A stretch of DNA of 36,389 nt. Origin: Eximiradius sp. GTDB lineage: Bacteria; Bacteroidota; Ignavibacteria; Kapaibacteriales; UBA2268. This document shows, one piece after another, positions 1-9,072 of this stretch (the first letter of the stretch is position 1; every line of letters begins with the position of its first letter). Position numbers and translations under genes: made by a program. Location: the NCBI GenBank assembly GCA_937127445.1, contig CAKZLY010000004.1, positions 1 to 36,389 on the forward strand. The letters are read 5' to 3'. The notes under the pieces are model-generated. The model was not told the origin of the DNA and made no database searches. It saw only the letters and a list, made by a program, of their open reading frames with translations.

Positions 1-48
1 TGAATATATCCCAACAAAAAGTAAGGATATTAAAATTAAAGTTCTCAT
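1..48 (-). CDS. 5' end of a secreted protein (partial)
   Basis: The minus strand starts an ATG at 48-46 and stays open to the window edge, giving MRTLILISLLFVGIYS. This is a short positive N-terminus followed by a hydrophobic stretch, the normal beginning of a signal peptide. A purine-rich GAGGAAAAA lies directly before the ATG and is a plausible ribosome-binding site. Only 16 codons are visible, so the product cannot be named. The upstream region carries an (AAAT)n tract, reported separately, which could affect its expression. Confidence 0.55.
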   Translation of the reverse strand, partial: MRTLILISLLFVGIYS

Positions 49-81
49 TTTTTCCTCATAATTATTAATAAAATAAAAAAA

Positions 82-116
<35 letters not shown>

Positions 117-483
117 CATCTTATTACCAATTGCTTGCTTAGAAACTTATAGTTGTAATGAGTTTCTATATACACAATTGATTTTTTTGTATTTGAAGAT
201 ATTCAATAATAGAAGAAGCTCAAAGTATAGAATCAATAAATTTGTCTTTCAATTGTGGGTACTTGAACAAAATTGTTAATTGGAATCTAGTACTTATATT
301 ATTGAAAAAGTAAAGAAATAATTATTTAATCTCCTAATCTCTGAAAAATTTCAAACAAGTAAATTATTCTCGATAAAGTTACTAATTAATTTAATTTTAT
401 GCAAATTAAAAAAGTTTTTTGAATAAAATAATTACTTCAAGATATTTCGGCATCTATCTAATACAAAAAAGTACTCTTAATCG
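117..483. other. Non-coding AT-rich stretch
   Basis: This lies between the tract upstream of the partial gene and the stop of the methyltransferase gene. I see no convincing reading frame, RNA gene or strong hairpin. A 64-codon plus-strand frame that begins near 419 runs antisense into the methyltransferase and has no family resemblance, so it is not called. Confidence 0.5.
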
Positions 484-1098
484 CTATTGTTTTTGGAAGT
501 CAATTCTGGTGAATGTTTTGCCGTTGAGTAATCTGTATTCTAAAGATTTTGCAACTGTAAGCTTGCTCGCTTTTGATGTTTCAATTACTGTTTTTTTGTC
601 AATACTATGGTAAATAGAGTTCAAACATTCGAATGAATCTGAATATTTTGTTTTACTAATAAAACCATTTGAAAATTCATTTTGATATACAACAGATAAC
701 ACTCCATTTTTATTTAGTTTAGCGCTTATATTTTTAAGAAAACTAACATAATCAATGTATTCTAAAACTAAATTGCATATTGCCATATCAATTTGAGGAA
801 TAGATGATATGTCTTTATCGATATCTAAGTTAAGAAAAATTATATTATTACGATTTGCAAATCTATTTTTACAAATTGTTAGATACTTTTCATTGATATC
901 AATTGCGTAGACAATATTTATCGTTTCCGTGTGTTCTAATCCATTGCCTGTTGTTATTCCAAAAATAGCAAGAGAATTAGGCATATAATCAGTTATTTGT
1001 GAATGCATTATTGAATTTAATGTTTGCAATTGATATACATTGCTATCCGACATATGTTTTTCATAGTCTTCTGCTGCTATGCTGAGCCAAGGATTCAT
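484..1098 (-). CDS. Class I SAM-dependent methyltransferase
   Basis: A 204-residue cytoplasmic protein with a Rossmann-type methyltransferase fold. Around residues 43-55 the segment LAIFGITTGNGLEH is the glycine-rich SAM-binding motif I. VYAIDINEKYL follows and supplies the acidic residue at the end of strand beta2 that contacts the ribose. IDMAICNLVLEYID matches the motif IV region, and a KLNKNGVLSVVYQ segment matches the post-motif strand typical of methyltransferase type 11/25 proteins. No signal peptide or membrane segment is seen. The substrate cannot be read from the sequence; small-molecule and protein methyltransferases share this core. It stands alone, separated by 176 bp from the cytochrome pair upstream. 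Confidence 0.8.
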   Translation of the reverse strand: MNPWLSIAAEDYEKHMSDSNVYQLQTLNSIMHSQITDYMPNSLAIFGITTGNGLEHTETINIVYAIDINEKYLTICKNRFANRNNIIFLNLDIDKDISSIPQIDMAICNLVLEYIDYVSFLKNISAKLNKNGVLSVVYQNEFSNGFISKTKYSDSFECLNSIYHSIDKKTVIETSKASKLTVAKSLEYRLLNGKTFTRIDFQKQ

Positions 1099-1274
1099 AA
1101 ATTATTTACTATTCTTTTTAATTATCTTATTCAAAAAATATATCAATACTAGCATAATTATACTAAATGAAACTAATAAGAACCAACTCCCAAGTCCATT
1201 ACATTGACACTATATTTCCCCATATATTCGAACAATATCCGATTTTTGTGATTTGTTCAAATAATCAAATATTT

Positions 1275-2468
1275 CTAAAATCCTGTCATTATTCCTACTA
1301 CTGCTTTCCCAAATTTCCCTAATTCTTCACTATCGGTATATGTGTATTCAGCAAAAAAACGTAGATTTCGCCGAATAGCATGTCCTGCATGTAATGATAA
1401 TGACTTTTCGTTAAGTTCCTTGTAGTCGCTATTGACGTAGTTCAATAATATTGCTCCATAAGGACCCGAATTATCGCCTCGTGGAGTGAAAATCAATTCG
1501 GCAAATCCACCATCAGTTTTGATTTCTTTATCAATTGTCGAAGCCGCTGAATTACGAAGTGTATTTTTATCAGTTCGTAACAAATACTGAACGTTTAGTT
1601 CCAAAATATCATTATAGCTTAATGTCAAATCAGGTCCAAAAATCGTAAAATCTGTATTGCTTCGTGTGAAATTATTATTTACACTCTCCCGTCCAATATA
1701 CGAAAATGCTCCAATTCGAGCGAATTCTCCAATATCTTGCGAAATTCTTGCTGAATAGTTTTTATACTTATCCTTGTCGAATAATCTTGCTTCATTTGCA
1801 GCAGAAATGCCATTACCATTGCCCACTTGCAAAACAACGTCCGTGCCTGTTTCTAAACCAAAGGTAAGCATTATCCCACGGTCGTAAGCAAGATTTGCTT
1901 TTGCAAGCCCAACTTTTGTTTTATAGATGTTGTAATCAGCAAACGTCAAACGAAGCTCTCGCTTGAAAAGCGGATCAGAAACTTGATATTGTCCAACGTA
2001 TAAATCTAAATCAACATTAAATAAATCATTAAACATTATGTAAGCATCTTCAATCCCAGCAACTTCGCCTCTCTCTGAAAAGAAAAAGTAGAAATAATAT
2101 GCTACATCGGAAGCTATAGTCCCGCCCGATAAAATTTTCAACACATAGGGAGTTGCAAAATCTCCTTGTTTTTTGTTGGCAGTATTGTATGCTGCATTCA
2201 AATCTAATCGGAATCCAATAGGAAACTCTCGCATCAGCGAAAGTTGTCCGTCCCCTGTTTCAAGGAAATATCTTGGTGCTTCGCTATCTTTGAATTTAAA
2301 TCCGTTCCCTGCAAACTCATTCCCATATGGCTTGAGTCTTGGGGCAGGCGCATGGCAAGTTTGACAGGATAATCTATACTGACGAGCAAATGCCGGGATA
2401 GCCGATGCTTCGCTATATGCCTCTAAAAAAATACATACTACAAAAATGATAATAAATATATTTTTCAT
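1275..2468 (-). CDS. Outer-membrane beta-barrel with one N-terminal haem c motif
   Basis: From the chosen start it has 397 residues: a signal peptide (MKNIFIIIFVVCIFLEAYSEASA), then IPAFARQYRLSCQTCHAP with a CxxCH haem-attachment motif at residues 35-39. About 330 residues of alternating polar and hydrophobic strands follow, of the outer-membrane barrel type, ending in a C-terminal phenylalanine. Proteins beginning IPAFAR...C..CH..P.L...G are a recurring family near multihaem cytochromes. An earlier in-frame ATG at 2486 would overlap the upstream gene by 8 bp, but its codons contain an AAAGGTGA ribosome-binding site for the ATG at 2468, and the signal peptide starts at 2468. It follows the multihaem gene by 10 bp, so the two are probably co-transcribed. 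An electron-transfer or haem-sensing role at the outer membrane is inference. Confidence 0.75.
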   Translation of the reverse strand: MKNIFIIIFVVCIFLEAYSEASAIPAFARQYRLSCQTCHAPAPRLKPYGNEFAGNGFKFKDSEAPRYFLETGDGQLSLMREFPIGFRLDLNAAYNTANKKQGDFATPYVLKILSGGTIASDVAYYFYFFFSERGEVAGIEDAYIMFNDLFNVDLDLYVGQYQVSDPLFKRELRLTFADYNIYKTKVGLAKANLAYDRGIMLTFGLETGTDVVLQVGNGNGISAANEARLFDKDKYKNYSARISQDIGEFARIGAFSYIGRESVNNNFTRSNTDFTIFGPDLTLSYNDILELNVQYLLRTDKNTLRNSAASTIDKEIKTDGGFAELIFTPRGDNSGPYGAILLNYVNSDYKELNEKSLSLHAGHAIRRNLRFFAEYTYTDSEELGKFGKAVVGIMTGF

Positions 2469-2478
2469 TTTTTCACCT

Positions 2479-3813
2479 TTAATCAATTATTTTAATCTTT
2501 GCATAAGCTGTGTTTACTTCAAAAGGGCGGTATTCTTCTTCTGGTACCTTCAAATATTTTCCGACTGAACTTACAAGCAATTGATAATATAGCGTTGCTT
2601 TGAATGTAAGCTCTTTTGATTTGATTTTATCAGGGATGTGAAATGTAAAGTTTTCAATCTTTGTTTCCCGTGGACCTATGCGATAATCGACTCCGAGCGA
2701 CGAAGTGTTCCATTGTTGTATTGTCATTCTCCCTTGCGGATCAAAGTATGGCATACGAAAAATTCTATTGCCTTCGGGAATATCATCACGCTCTAAACCT
2801 TTGAAATTTGGGTCTTTTAGGGGAATCCCCATATCTTGATAGGCAAGCGTCTTTGTAGAAATAGTATATTCTTCGCCAGGAAAACCTTTCCGACTAACAG
2901 GAATATGGTATTTCGTCCCATTTCCATCAATTGCAACAAGTTCGAGCCATACTAATCTGTCTTCCACCGAACCTGTGGGAAACTTGTGCCCGGTTTTCTG
3001 GTTATATAGAGTAACTGTCAGCTTTAATGCATCGCCGGGTTCGCATTCGCTATGGTCCGGGTATACTTTCAGTTCGATCGTTCCGCGAACTTTCGATGGG
3101 TCGTGTGCCCCTGCAAAAATATGTTGCCTCACGTCAGGGTACACTTTCCCCATCGCAGCTTTGATGCTCTGTGCTCGTGGCATATGGCAATCTTGGCAGT
3201 GAACATTTTCTTTAGCATAAGGCCCTTCTTTCCATTCCAAATGTGTGGATTTCACCCATACCCCGTATGGACTTTTTTCGTTGTGGCAAATCCCACAGAA
3301 GTCCCCTGTTTTCATTATTGGATTTACTTCAATTTTGTGGACAGGCGAACCTACCTCACCAATTCGTGAGTTATACTTTGTTTTTCCAGGTTTTATAACG
3401 TAGTTGAAATTATAAGGGATGTCTCCCTCAAATCCTGAAATCAAATGGCATACTTCGCAGGATACTCCTTCGTTAGCTCGTGTACCTGCTGAAGGTGGTT
3501 TCGGAGGGATGTCGCCAGTAAGCAGTGCAAGTGGTGCGTGGCAACCATTGCATCCTGCTTCTACCTCTGCAACTTTTTCGTCAAGGCGAGCGTGTGGCAG
3601 TGCCAACGCAAAATACTCGATTTCGTCCCATTCGTGTGTGTACGATTGGGACATCATTGCTTGCGACCACTGATTGTAGATATCACGGTGGCAGGTCGTC
3701 CCACAATATTTCGGCGTTTCAAAATCAGAGTATTTATACTTTGGGGTATTTAAAAATGAAACTAAAAAAGTTGAAACGCATAATATTGTACTAACAAGTA
3801 GAATTTTTTTCAT
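2479..3813 (-). CDS. Secreted multihaem cytochrome c (five haem-binding motifs)
   Basis: A 444-residue exported protein with an N-terminal hydrophobic signal or anchor (residues 4-21). Five haem c motifs are visible: CGTTCH at 37-42, CNGCH at 88-92, CEVCH at 119-123, CGICH at 173-177 and CQDCH at 206-210. The first has three residues between the cysteines, an unusual CX3CH form. Histidines at 60, 74, 159, 191 and 205 are possible distal ligands. The N-terminal part resembles the cytochrome c554-like multihaem group. The region after about residue 240 is a beta-rich C-terminal domain with the TGHKFPTG motif (from about 275) seen in this family. It is the first gene of a pair with the barrel cytochrome downstream. 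The likely role is periplasmic or surface electron transfer; the specific electron donor or acceptor cannot be read. Confidence 0.85.
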   Translation of the reverse strand: MKKILLVSTILCVSTFLVSFLNTPKYKYSDFETPKYCGTTCHRDIYNQWSQAMMSQSYTHEWDEIEYFALALPHARLDEKVAEVEAGCNGCHAPLALLTGDIPPKPPSAGTRANEGVSCEVCHLISGFEGDIPYNFNYVIKPGKTKYNSRIGEVGSPVHKIEVNPIMKTGDFCGICHNEKSPYGVWVKSTHLEWKEGPYAKENVHCQDCHMPRAQSIKAAMGKVYPDVRQHIFAGAHDPSKVRGTIELKVYPDHSECEPGDALKLTVTLYNQKTGHKFPTGSVEDRLVWLELVAIDGNGTKYHIPVSRKGFPGEEYTISTKTLAYQDMGIPLKDPNFKGLERDDIPEGNRIFRMPYFDPQGRMTIQQWNTSSLGVDYRIGPRETKIENFTFHIPDKIKSKELTFKATLYYQLLVSSVGKYLKVPEEEYRPFEVNTAYAKIKIID

Positions 3814-3841
3814 ATAAACTCATGGATTTATTGATACTCTA

Positions 3842-4786
3842 TTAATTGTTGTTTCCCTCAATTAAATATCTTACTGTTGAAAGTAGTTCCCCTATCTGTG
3901 GCTTTGTTAGCTGAGCATTGGCACCGACTGCTTTGCCTTTGTGAAGCACATCTTCAGAAATTATTGAAGAAAATATAACAACAGGTAATTTTTGTAAAAT
4001 CGGGTCGGTCTTTATTAATTTAGTTAGCGTATAGCCATCCATTATTGGCATTTCAATATCGGTGATTACAATATCACAGTAATTTTCCAATTTATCGCCT
4101 TCACGCACTTTCTGAGCAATTTCTTGCAAACGTTTCCACGTTTCCTCGCCATTGTGAAATGCTTCAATTTCGAAACCTGCAATTTTCAATCTATCTGTAA
4201 TCATTCGGCGAATTGTTTGAGAATCCTCAGCTGTGATAGCTCGCAATTTTTTCTCAAATTTTTCCACTTTTTGTTTAATATCAATAGCAGATGATGGATC
4301 AATATCAGCAACAATTTTCTCAATATCAAGCATCAACACTGTTATATCTTTCAAATTTATGATCCCAACAATTGATGATTTGTCGCTTCCAAATTCCTCC
4401 ATAGCATCTGGTGTTGTTATATCTGTCCAAGAAATTCGGTGAATTCGCTTAACATCGGTTACAATTAATCCAACCCGCAGTTTATTAAATTCTGTAATAA
4501 TCATTTTGTTATATACCAAATCCGATGGAATACCATATAAATACTTACGCAAATCGAGCGCTGGGATTACCACTCCACGCAAGTTAAATACGCCACAAAC
4601 GCACTCATGTAAATTCGGTAGTTTCGTCAATTGCGGCATTCTTATGATTTCACGCACTTTCGCCACATTTACTCCAAATGATTGCGTCTGTTCTGCTCCG
4701 TTCTCGTTTGTAAAATCAATTACAAATTCAACTATTTCGAGTTCGTTTGTTCCAGTTTCAAGAAGAATATTTGTTTGAGTTGCCAT
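3842..4786 (-). CDS. cheV: Chemotaxis adaptor CheV (CheW-like domain plus receiver)
   Basis: A 314-residue soluble protein. Residues ~15-165 form a CheW-like domain with the diagnostic VREIIRMPQLTKLPN and GVFNLRGVVIPALDLR segments. Residues ~183-310 form a response-regulator receiver domain: acidic pair E187/D188, phospho-acceptor D243 in ITDIEMPIMDG, S273/S274 at the Thr/Ser switch position, and K295 in the LTKP motif. CheV couples receptors to the CheA kinase, and its phosphorylation is thought to aid adaptation. No CheA or methyl-accepting receptor lies in this window, so its partners must be elsewhere. It lies 28 bp upstream of the cytochrome pair on the same strand, so co-transcription is possible. 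Confidence 0.93.
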   Translation of the reverse strand: MATQTNILLETGTNELEIVEFVIDFTNENGAEQTQSFGVNVAKVREIIRMPQLTKLPNLHECVCGVFNLRGVVIPALDLRKYLYGIPSDLVYNKMIITEFNKLRVGLIVTDVKRIHRISWTDITTPDAMEEFGSDKSSIVGIINLKDITVLMLDIEKIVADIDPSSAIDIKQKVEKFEKKLRAITAEDSQTIRRMITDRLKIAGFEIEAFHNGEETWKRLQEIAQKVREGDKLENYCDIVITDIEMPIMDGYTLTKLIKTDPILQKLPVVIFSSIISEDVLHKGKAVGANAQLTKPQIGELLSTVRYLIEGNNN

Positions 4787-4917
4787 AAAAGAACCTCATT
4801 TTTATCTATAACATACAAATAATAAACGAAAAAATCAATATTTTAATAATGAATTTATCGTTAATCTTTTTTTATTCTTTAGATTTAACTTATGTCGATG
4901 TGTCCAATTGAAATAAT

Positions 4918-4953
4918 GCCCGTATTGCTTATTTACTCGTTTGCAATACGGGC
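4918..4953 (-). terminator. Hairpin terminator after the TonB-dependent receptor gene
   Basis: Perfect 11-bp inverted repeat (GCCCGTATTGC / GCAATACGGGC) with a 14-nt loop, the most GC-rich stem in an AT-rich spacer. It lies about 57 bp past the stop of the receptor gene and before cheV, both on the minus strand. On that strand the stem is followed by ATTATTT; on the other strand by a short T run. Termination between the two genes is the likely role. Confidence 0.7.
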
Positions 4954-5009
4954 GTCTTTTAAATTAAGCTTTAAATTTCTGGCTTAATGAATTTTCAAGT
5001 AAAGCAAGA

Positions 5010-7004
5010 TTAATATCTTATGCTGATGCCACATGAAAATGTTCTGCCGTATCCAGGTAGTCCAATTTGCGTTAAATAATATTCATCAGTAATGTTGTTT
5101 ATGCGAGCAAATATTTCAAAGTTGTTCCCATATAAATTGAATTGGTAGCCAATACGGAAGTTAAGCAAAGTGTAGTTTTCGAGTTCGTCGAAATTACCTG
5201 AAATAGCATTCAATGCATATTGTTTACCGATATGCTCCAATTCTATTTGTGGGGTAAGTCCAAAATCAAATCTATATCCCGCTATTACCGATGCTTGTAG
5301 CTCAGGCTTATATTCAAGATGGTCTACTTCCTTGCCTTGCTCTTTGCCTTCGGATTTCATAAATGTTGCATTACCTTCCAACAAAATATTTGAATTTGGC
5401 AATAAGTCAAACCCAATTTCTGCTCCATATACTGTTGCTTCGGCAAGATTGTCTCTCATTCGCATATTTGGATATTGTGGGTTGTAAAGCGGATGGTCTT
5501 TTGGAACTTTGATGCGAATAATCAAATCATCATAGAAACTTCCGAATGCTGTAAAAGTCAAATTAATTAATTCAGAAGCATAATTTACTCCCCAATCGAC
5601 CAAAAGCCCTGTTTCTGCTCCTAAGTCAGGGTTCGGAATAAATTTGCCTAATGCTCCTGAATATGCTTCACGCAAAGTCGGGAAGCGCGTCCTGCGTGAA
5701 ATATTTGCATAAGTAGAAATTTCATCTGTCAAATAATATCGCGAACCAACAAAAATCCCAAAATCTTGAAATGTTTCGCCTTCGCTGTCTTTGTAAATCC
5801 CTGTTTTGGGAGTTACACAACCATCGTATGTCGCTCCAGCAGCAAACTGAATATCCTTGTAACTTGATTTGTATTCCAATCCAGCTGAATATGTGAATTG
5901 CGAGAATTCGTTCTCTGCATTGTTGTCAATTTTTTCCTTATGCAACGAATAAAATGAATTAAATACAGCGGTCAAATAGTTTTTCTCAAACACTTCATAT
6001 TCCAAAGCAAAGCGATTCCCGAAAGTAAAGTCATTGTCCTTTTGCTTTGTTGTTATGTTCGAATATGTTGAGTCATACGCATCAATTTGCTGATGAAAAA
6101 AGTCGCCCCAAAGCGTTGTGCGGAAAATAATATTCTGTCCTAAATACTGCTCTGCGTTGAATGTTACAACATTACGATTAACGTCCGAATATCGCCAGAA
6201 ACGTGCGTCTTTTGCATAGAGATATTCTTCGCTTGGAACTCCTTTTTCAGCAGTAGTTAAATTATACGACAAACCAAGTGAAGTCCCCTGCATAGGTTTG
6301 TATTCTGAACGAATGAATATGTTCAGCCTTTCTAAATCACTGTTTGTGCGAAGCCGTGAACTTTGCGATTGATGTAGCAATGTGTTCGGAGCATCTTTCG
6401 ACATCAAAAATCCGTCCGCTTTGTTGTAACTTACTGCTGTTAAGTAATTGAAACTACCAAATTTTCCGTCGTTTGATGCTGAAATATATTTCCCACCTCC
6501 ATCTGTATATTGAAGCTTTATATTTCCACCAATCCCATCAGAAGCGCGTTCATAAGATGAGATACTTATAACGCCACCAAGAATATTGGGACCCCATAAC
6601 GCAGAATTTGAATTCTTCTCAACTTTTACTCGTCCGATGATTTCAGTGGAGACGATATTTAAGTCAAGTCGATTGTCCCAAGGGATGTTCATCATTGCTC
6701 CATCCAAAAATAATCCCATCTGGCGTTCCCCTGCTCCTCGAATAAATGGCAGAGCTTCGCCTCGCGAGTTTGTCCGTACCATCGTTGAAGGCATATATAA
6801 TTGCAACTCAGAAAATGATTTAACGTCAGTAATAGAGAGCATTTTTAAATCAATCACCGACGACGAAGCAGTTATCTGTGGCGTGCTTTGAACACCGCTT
6901 ACAACTATATCACCAAGACGATACACTCGCAAAGTGTCCTTGCTGGCAAATGCTGAATTAAACAAAAGACAAAGAAAAACAATATATATGCTTATCTTTC
7001 TCAT
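5010..7004 (-). CDS. TonB-dependent outer-membrane receptor
   Basis: A 664-residue protein with a signal peptide (MRKISIYIVFLCLLFNSAFA), then an N-terminal plug domain (residues ~30-150). The plug shows LGDIVVSG, the PSTMVRTNSRGEALPFIRG segment, and the VKVEKNSNSALWGPNILGGVISI motif typical of plug domains. The rest is a 22-strand-type barrel with repeated aromatic-ended strands, including NISRRTRFPTLREAYSG and LGAETGLLVDWGVNY, which match the conserved barrel of siderophore, cobalamin and metal receptors. The chain ends in tyrosine, as expected of the barrel-assembly signal. No carboxypeptidase-like N-terminal extension is present, so it is not SusC-like. It imports a substrate using TonB energy; the ligand cannot be identified. 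A hairpin terminator follows. Confidence 0.93.
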   Translation of the reverse strand: MRKISIYIVFLCLLFNSAFASKDTLRVYRLGDIVVSGVQSTPQITASSSVIDLKMLSITDVKSFSELQLYMPSTMVRTNSRGEALPFIRGAGERQMGLFLDGAMMNIPWDNRLDLNIVSTEIIGRVKVEKNSNSALWGPNILGGVISISSYERASDGIGGNIKLQYTDGGGKYISASNDGKFGSFNYLTAVSYNKADGFLMSKDAPNTLLHQSQSSRLRTNSDLERLNIFIRSEYKPMQGTSLGLSYNLTTAEKGVPSEEYLYAKDARFWRYSDVNRNVVTFNAEQYLGQNIIFRTTLWGDFFHQQIDAYDSTYSNITTKQKDNDFTFGNRFALEYEVFEKNYLTAVFNSFYSLHKEKIDNNAENEFSQFTYSAGLEYKSSYKDIQFAAGATYDGCVTPKTGIYKDSEGETFQDFGIFVGSRYYLTDEISTYANISRRTRFPTLREAYSGALGKFIPNPDLGAETGLLVDWGVNYASELINLTFTAFGSFYDDLIIRIKVPKDHPLYNPQYPNMRMRDNLAEATVYGAEIGFDLLPNSNILLEGNATFMKSEGKEQGKEVDHLEYKPELQASVIAGYRFDFGLTPQIELEHIGKQYALNAISGNFDELENYTLLNFRIGYQFNLYGNNFEIFARINNITDEYYLTQIGLPGYGRTFSCGISIRY

Positions 7005-7070
7005 AAATTCCTCTATTATTTGTTTGAAATATGTGTTTTTAATAATATAAAAGTAGTTTTTACGATACTT

Positions 7071-7610
7071 TTATATTTCCGGAGGTGGTGTTGGTATGTC
7101 AGAAATAAAAGAAATGTATTTTTCAGTTTTAATCATATTATTTTGAATTAAAGCAATATTTGGTAAGAAAATTGTTTTTGCAATCTCTTCGAAAAATAGC
7201 AAAAACGATAGTATTTTATTAATAACATATCCACGGCTTCCCTCGTTTTGAAATGAATTGCTTATTAATTCATCTAAATTTTTGAAAAGCTGTTCTTCTT
7301 TTTTGTCGTTTATACATTTTATGTACATATACCCATCGGATACTTCCATTTTTATTATATCATAAAGCCGACCGAAATAAAAAAACTCATTCTTTTCGAA
7401 CTCCCTGTAATTTGGATCGCCAATTTTAATTTTCAAAAGTTCAACTTCAGTTTCTGGCAAACTCGATTTAAGCAAATGCTTGATTTCTTTTTTTATAATT
7501 CTTTGAGAAATTGAGAATAATAGTACATATCCCGCAGAATTAAATAATATTATTGGAATAATCAATAATACTAAAAACTTGCTTACAATATTTACCTTAC
7601 TACTTTTCAA
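7071..7610 (-). CDS. Membrane-anchored protein of unknown function
   Basis: A 179-residue protein I do not recognise. It has one strong N-terminal hydrophobic segment (residues ~10-33) and then a charged region rich in Lys, Glu and Ile. A second weakly hydrophobic stretch (SFLLFFEEIAKTIFLPNIALI) lies near residues 135-158, and the tail is PTPPPEI. The reading frame begins with TTG at 7610, directly after an in-frame TAA; the next methionine is more than 80 residues in and would remove the anchor, so the TTG start is preferred. It precedes the TonB receptor by 66 bp on the same strand and could be co-transcribed with it. Confidence 0.55.
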   Translation of the reverse strand: MKSSKVNIVSKFLVLLIIPIILFNSAGYVLLFSISQRIIKKEIKHLLKSSLPETEVELLKIKIGDPNYREFEKNEFFYFGRLYDIIKMEVSDGYMYIKCINDKKEEQLFKNLDELISNSFQNEGSRGYVINKILSFLLFFEEIAKTIFLPNIALIQNNMIKTEKYISFISDIPTPPPEI

Positions 7611-7760
7611 TTATCTATTTCTACACGTAAAGATTAAACAGAATATATAAAAAATATTCGAGCCAAACCTCTATACGAATAACAAATTTAATATTTTAAT
7701 GATGAATTATTTAAAGTCATTTTTGTACCTATAACCGTTTATGTTTTTAAGACGAATTTA

Positions 7761-7790
7761 TTGGTATGAAAATAAATTTTCTTAATATTG
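7761..7790 (+). promoter_or_regulatory. Bacteroidota-type promoter for the barrel gene
   Basis: TTG at 7761-7763, exactly 19 bp, then TAATATTG at 7783-7790, one mismatch from the Bacteroidota -7 consensus TAnnTTTG. The start codon of the next gene is 20 bp downstream, which fits a short leader. Confidence 0.5.
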
Positions 7791-7809
7791 CAAAAAAATT
7801 AGTGAGAAT

Positions 7810-9042
7810 ATGAAAATTCTAAAAATCGCATTTTTATCATTTTTTTTTATAACTTCAATTGTCTTTGCTTCAGAAAGCGATTCTTCAAGTGTTAGTGTAA
7901 ATACACTTCCTTTCGGATTTTATAGCAATTCTCTTGGCTGGGTGTTCGGTAGCTTTACAAGTATTAAAGGCTATCCTCAAAAAAACTCATTTACCAAAGC
8001 AGGCGCAATAATTTCTACTAATGGTTCAAAATACGTTTATCTCCAAGCAGATGAAGTGCAAAACCCTCTCTTTAGAAGGCAGTTCATCAGACCTGATATA
8101 TTTGTTGGCAAGTTAGGTGATGTCAAAGAATACATTGGCTTGCCTGACGCAAATGGAATCATGCCGGGAAGCAACAACTCCCGCGAAGAACAGCACCTAC
8201 TTTTGCACGGAACAGATTATTGGTTCGAACTGAACTTGAAGCATCTTTTGCCAATAGGGGATGGGATAGACGCTAATTTTGACTACAATATAGATATTCG
8301 CAGCAGGGAACAAATTAATGAACCAATCTGGAATATTGGAAAACTGTTTTTCGAGACAAAACTCATTTATAGAGATATGACCCTGAAAAATAATTTTACA
8401 AAATTAAAAATCGTTACAACCGCAATTGATTTTTCTCTATCAAACGACAACACAAACTACATATATTTCCCAACTTATGGAACGTACCAGAAAGTGTCGT
8501 ATATCAGACAATTCAATGCTTTTGGATGCGATGTCCCCGCAGATATGTGGAAAGCTGATTTCCGATACTTCTATCCAATTTTTGATGGAATTAACTCTTA
8601 CCCAACTGTTATTGCCTTCAATTTCGTTACAATGGATACACCTTCTTGGGACAAAAAATACAAGGGGAAATATAAAAGAGGGAAACTTTTTGTTGGTCCA
8701 ACTCTCGGTGGGACAAAATATCTTCGCGGCTACAAGGACCTAAGATTTCACGATAGGGCTATGCTCTATTATTCATTGGAACTAAGAAAAAACCTTGATT
8801 GGAACCCCTTCAATTACTACGAATGGACGCGAAAAATTGGAATTGATGTTCTACAATTAGCACTTTTTGGTGATTTAGGAAGAGTGGCTCCGAAATGGGA
8901 TTTTGATGAATTTCATCAAGATATGCAATATACATACGGCATAGGTCTTCGTGCCTTTATGCAAGGAATGGTTCTTCGAATGGATGTTGGCAAAAGCAAA
9001 GAAAATATTATGATACAAATGTTTGTCGAAAATCCTTTTTAA
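7810..9042 (+). CDS. Outer-membrane barrel of the D15/BamA superfamily
   Basis: A 410-residue protein with a signal peptide ending near SIVFA (residue 20). The rest is beta-barrel-like. The segment around residues 300-325 (GGTKYLRGYKDLRFHDRAMLYYSLELR) matches the signature LRGY...RF.D.....E.R of Omp85/D15 barrels, and LALFGDLGRVAP plus YGIGLRAFMQGMVLRMDVG matches the last strands. The chain ends in phenylalanine. No POTRA domains fit in the ~200 residues before the barrel core, so it is not BamA itself; it belongs with the shorter D15-like surface proteins. Its cargo is unknown. A promoter with the Bacteroidota spacing lies upstream. Confidence 0.75.
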   Translation: MKILKIAFLSFFFITSIVFASESDSSSVSVNTLPFGFYSNSLGWVFGSFTSIKGYPQKNSFTKAGAIISTNGSKYVYLQADEVQNPLFRRQFIRPDIFVGKLGDVKEYIGLPDANGIMPGSNNSREEQHLLLHGTDYWFELNLKHLLPIGDGIDANFDYNIDIRSREQINEPIWNIGKLFFETKLIYRDMTLKNNFTKLKIVTTAIDFSLSNDNTNYIYFPTYGTYQKVSYIRQFNAFGCDVPADMWKADFRYFYPIFDGINSYPTVIAFNFVTMDTPSWDKKYKGKYKRGKLFVGPTLGGTKYLRGYKDLRFHDRAMLYYSLELRKNLDWNPFNYYEWTRKIGIDVLQLALFGDLGRVAPKWDFDEFHQDMQYTYGIGLRAFMQGMVLRMDVGKSKENIMIQMFVENPF

Positions 9043-9072
9043 TTTCAATTATTTTTAGCATCTATACAATCA

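Noticed and set aside
419-613. 64-codon plus-strand frame at the 3' end of the methyltransferase gene
   Set aside because: No convincing start context, overlaps a real gene antisense, no family resemblance.
2975-3794. Several plus-strand frames opposite the multihaem cytochrome gene
   Set aside because: The minus-strand frame has five haem motifs and a signal peptide; the antisense frames have no recognisable domains.
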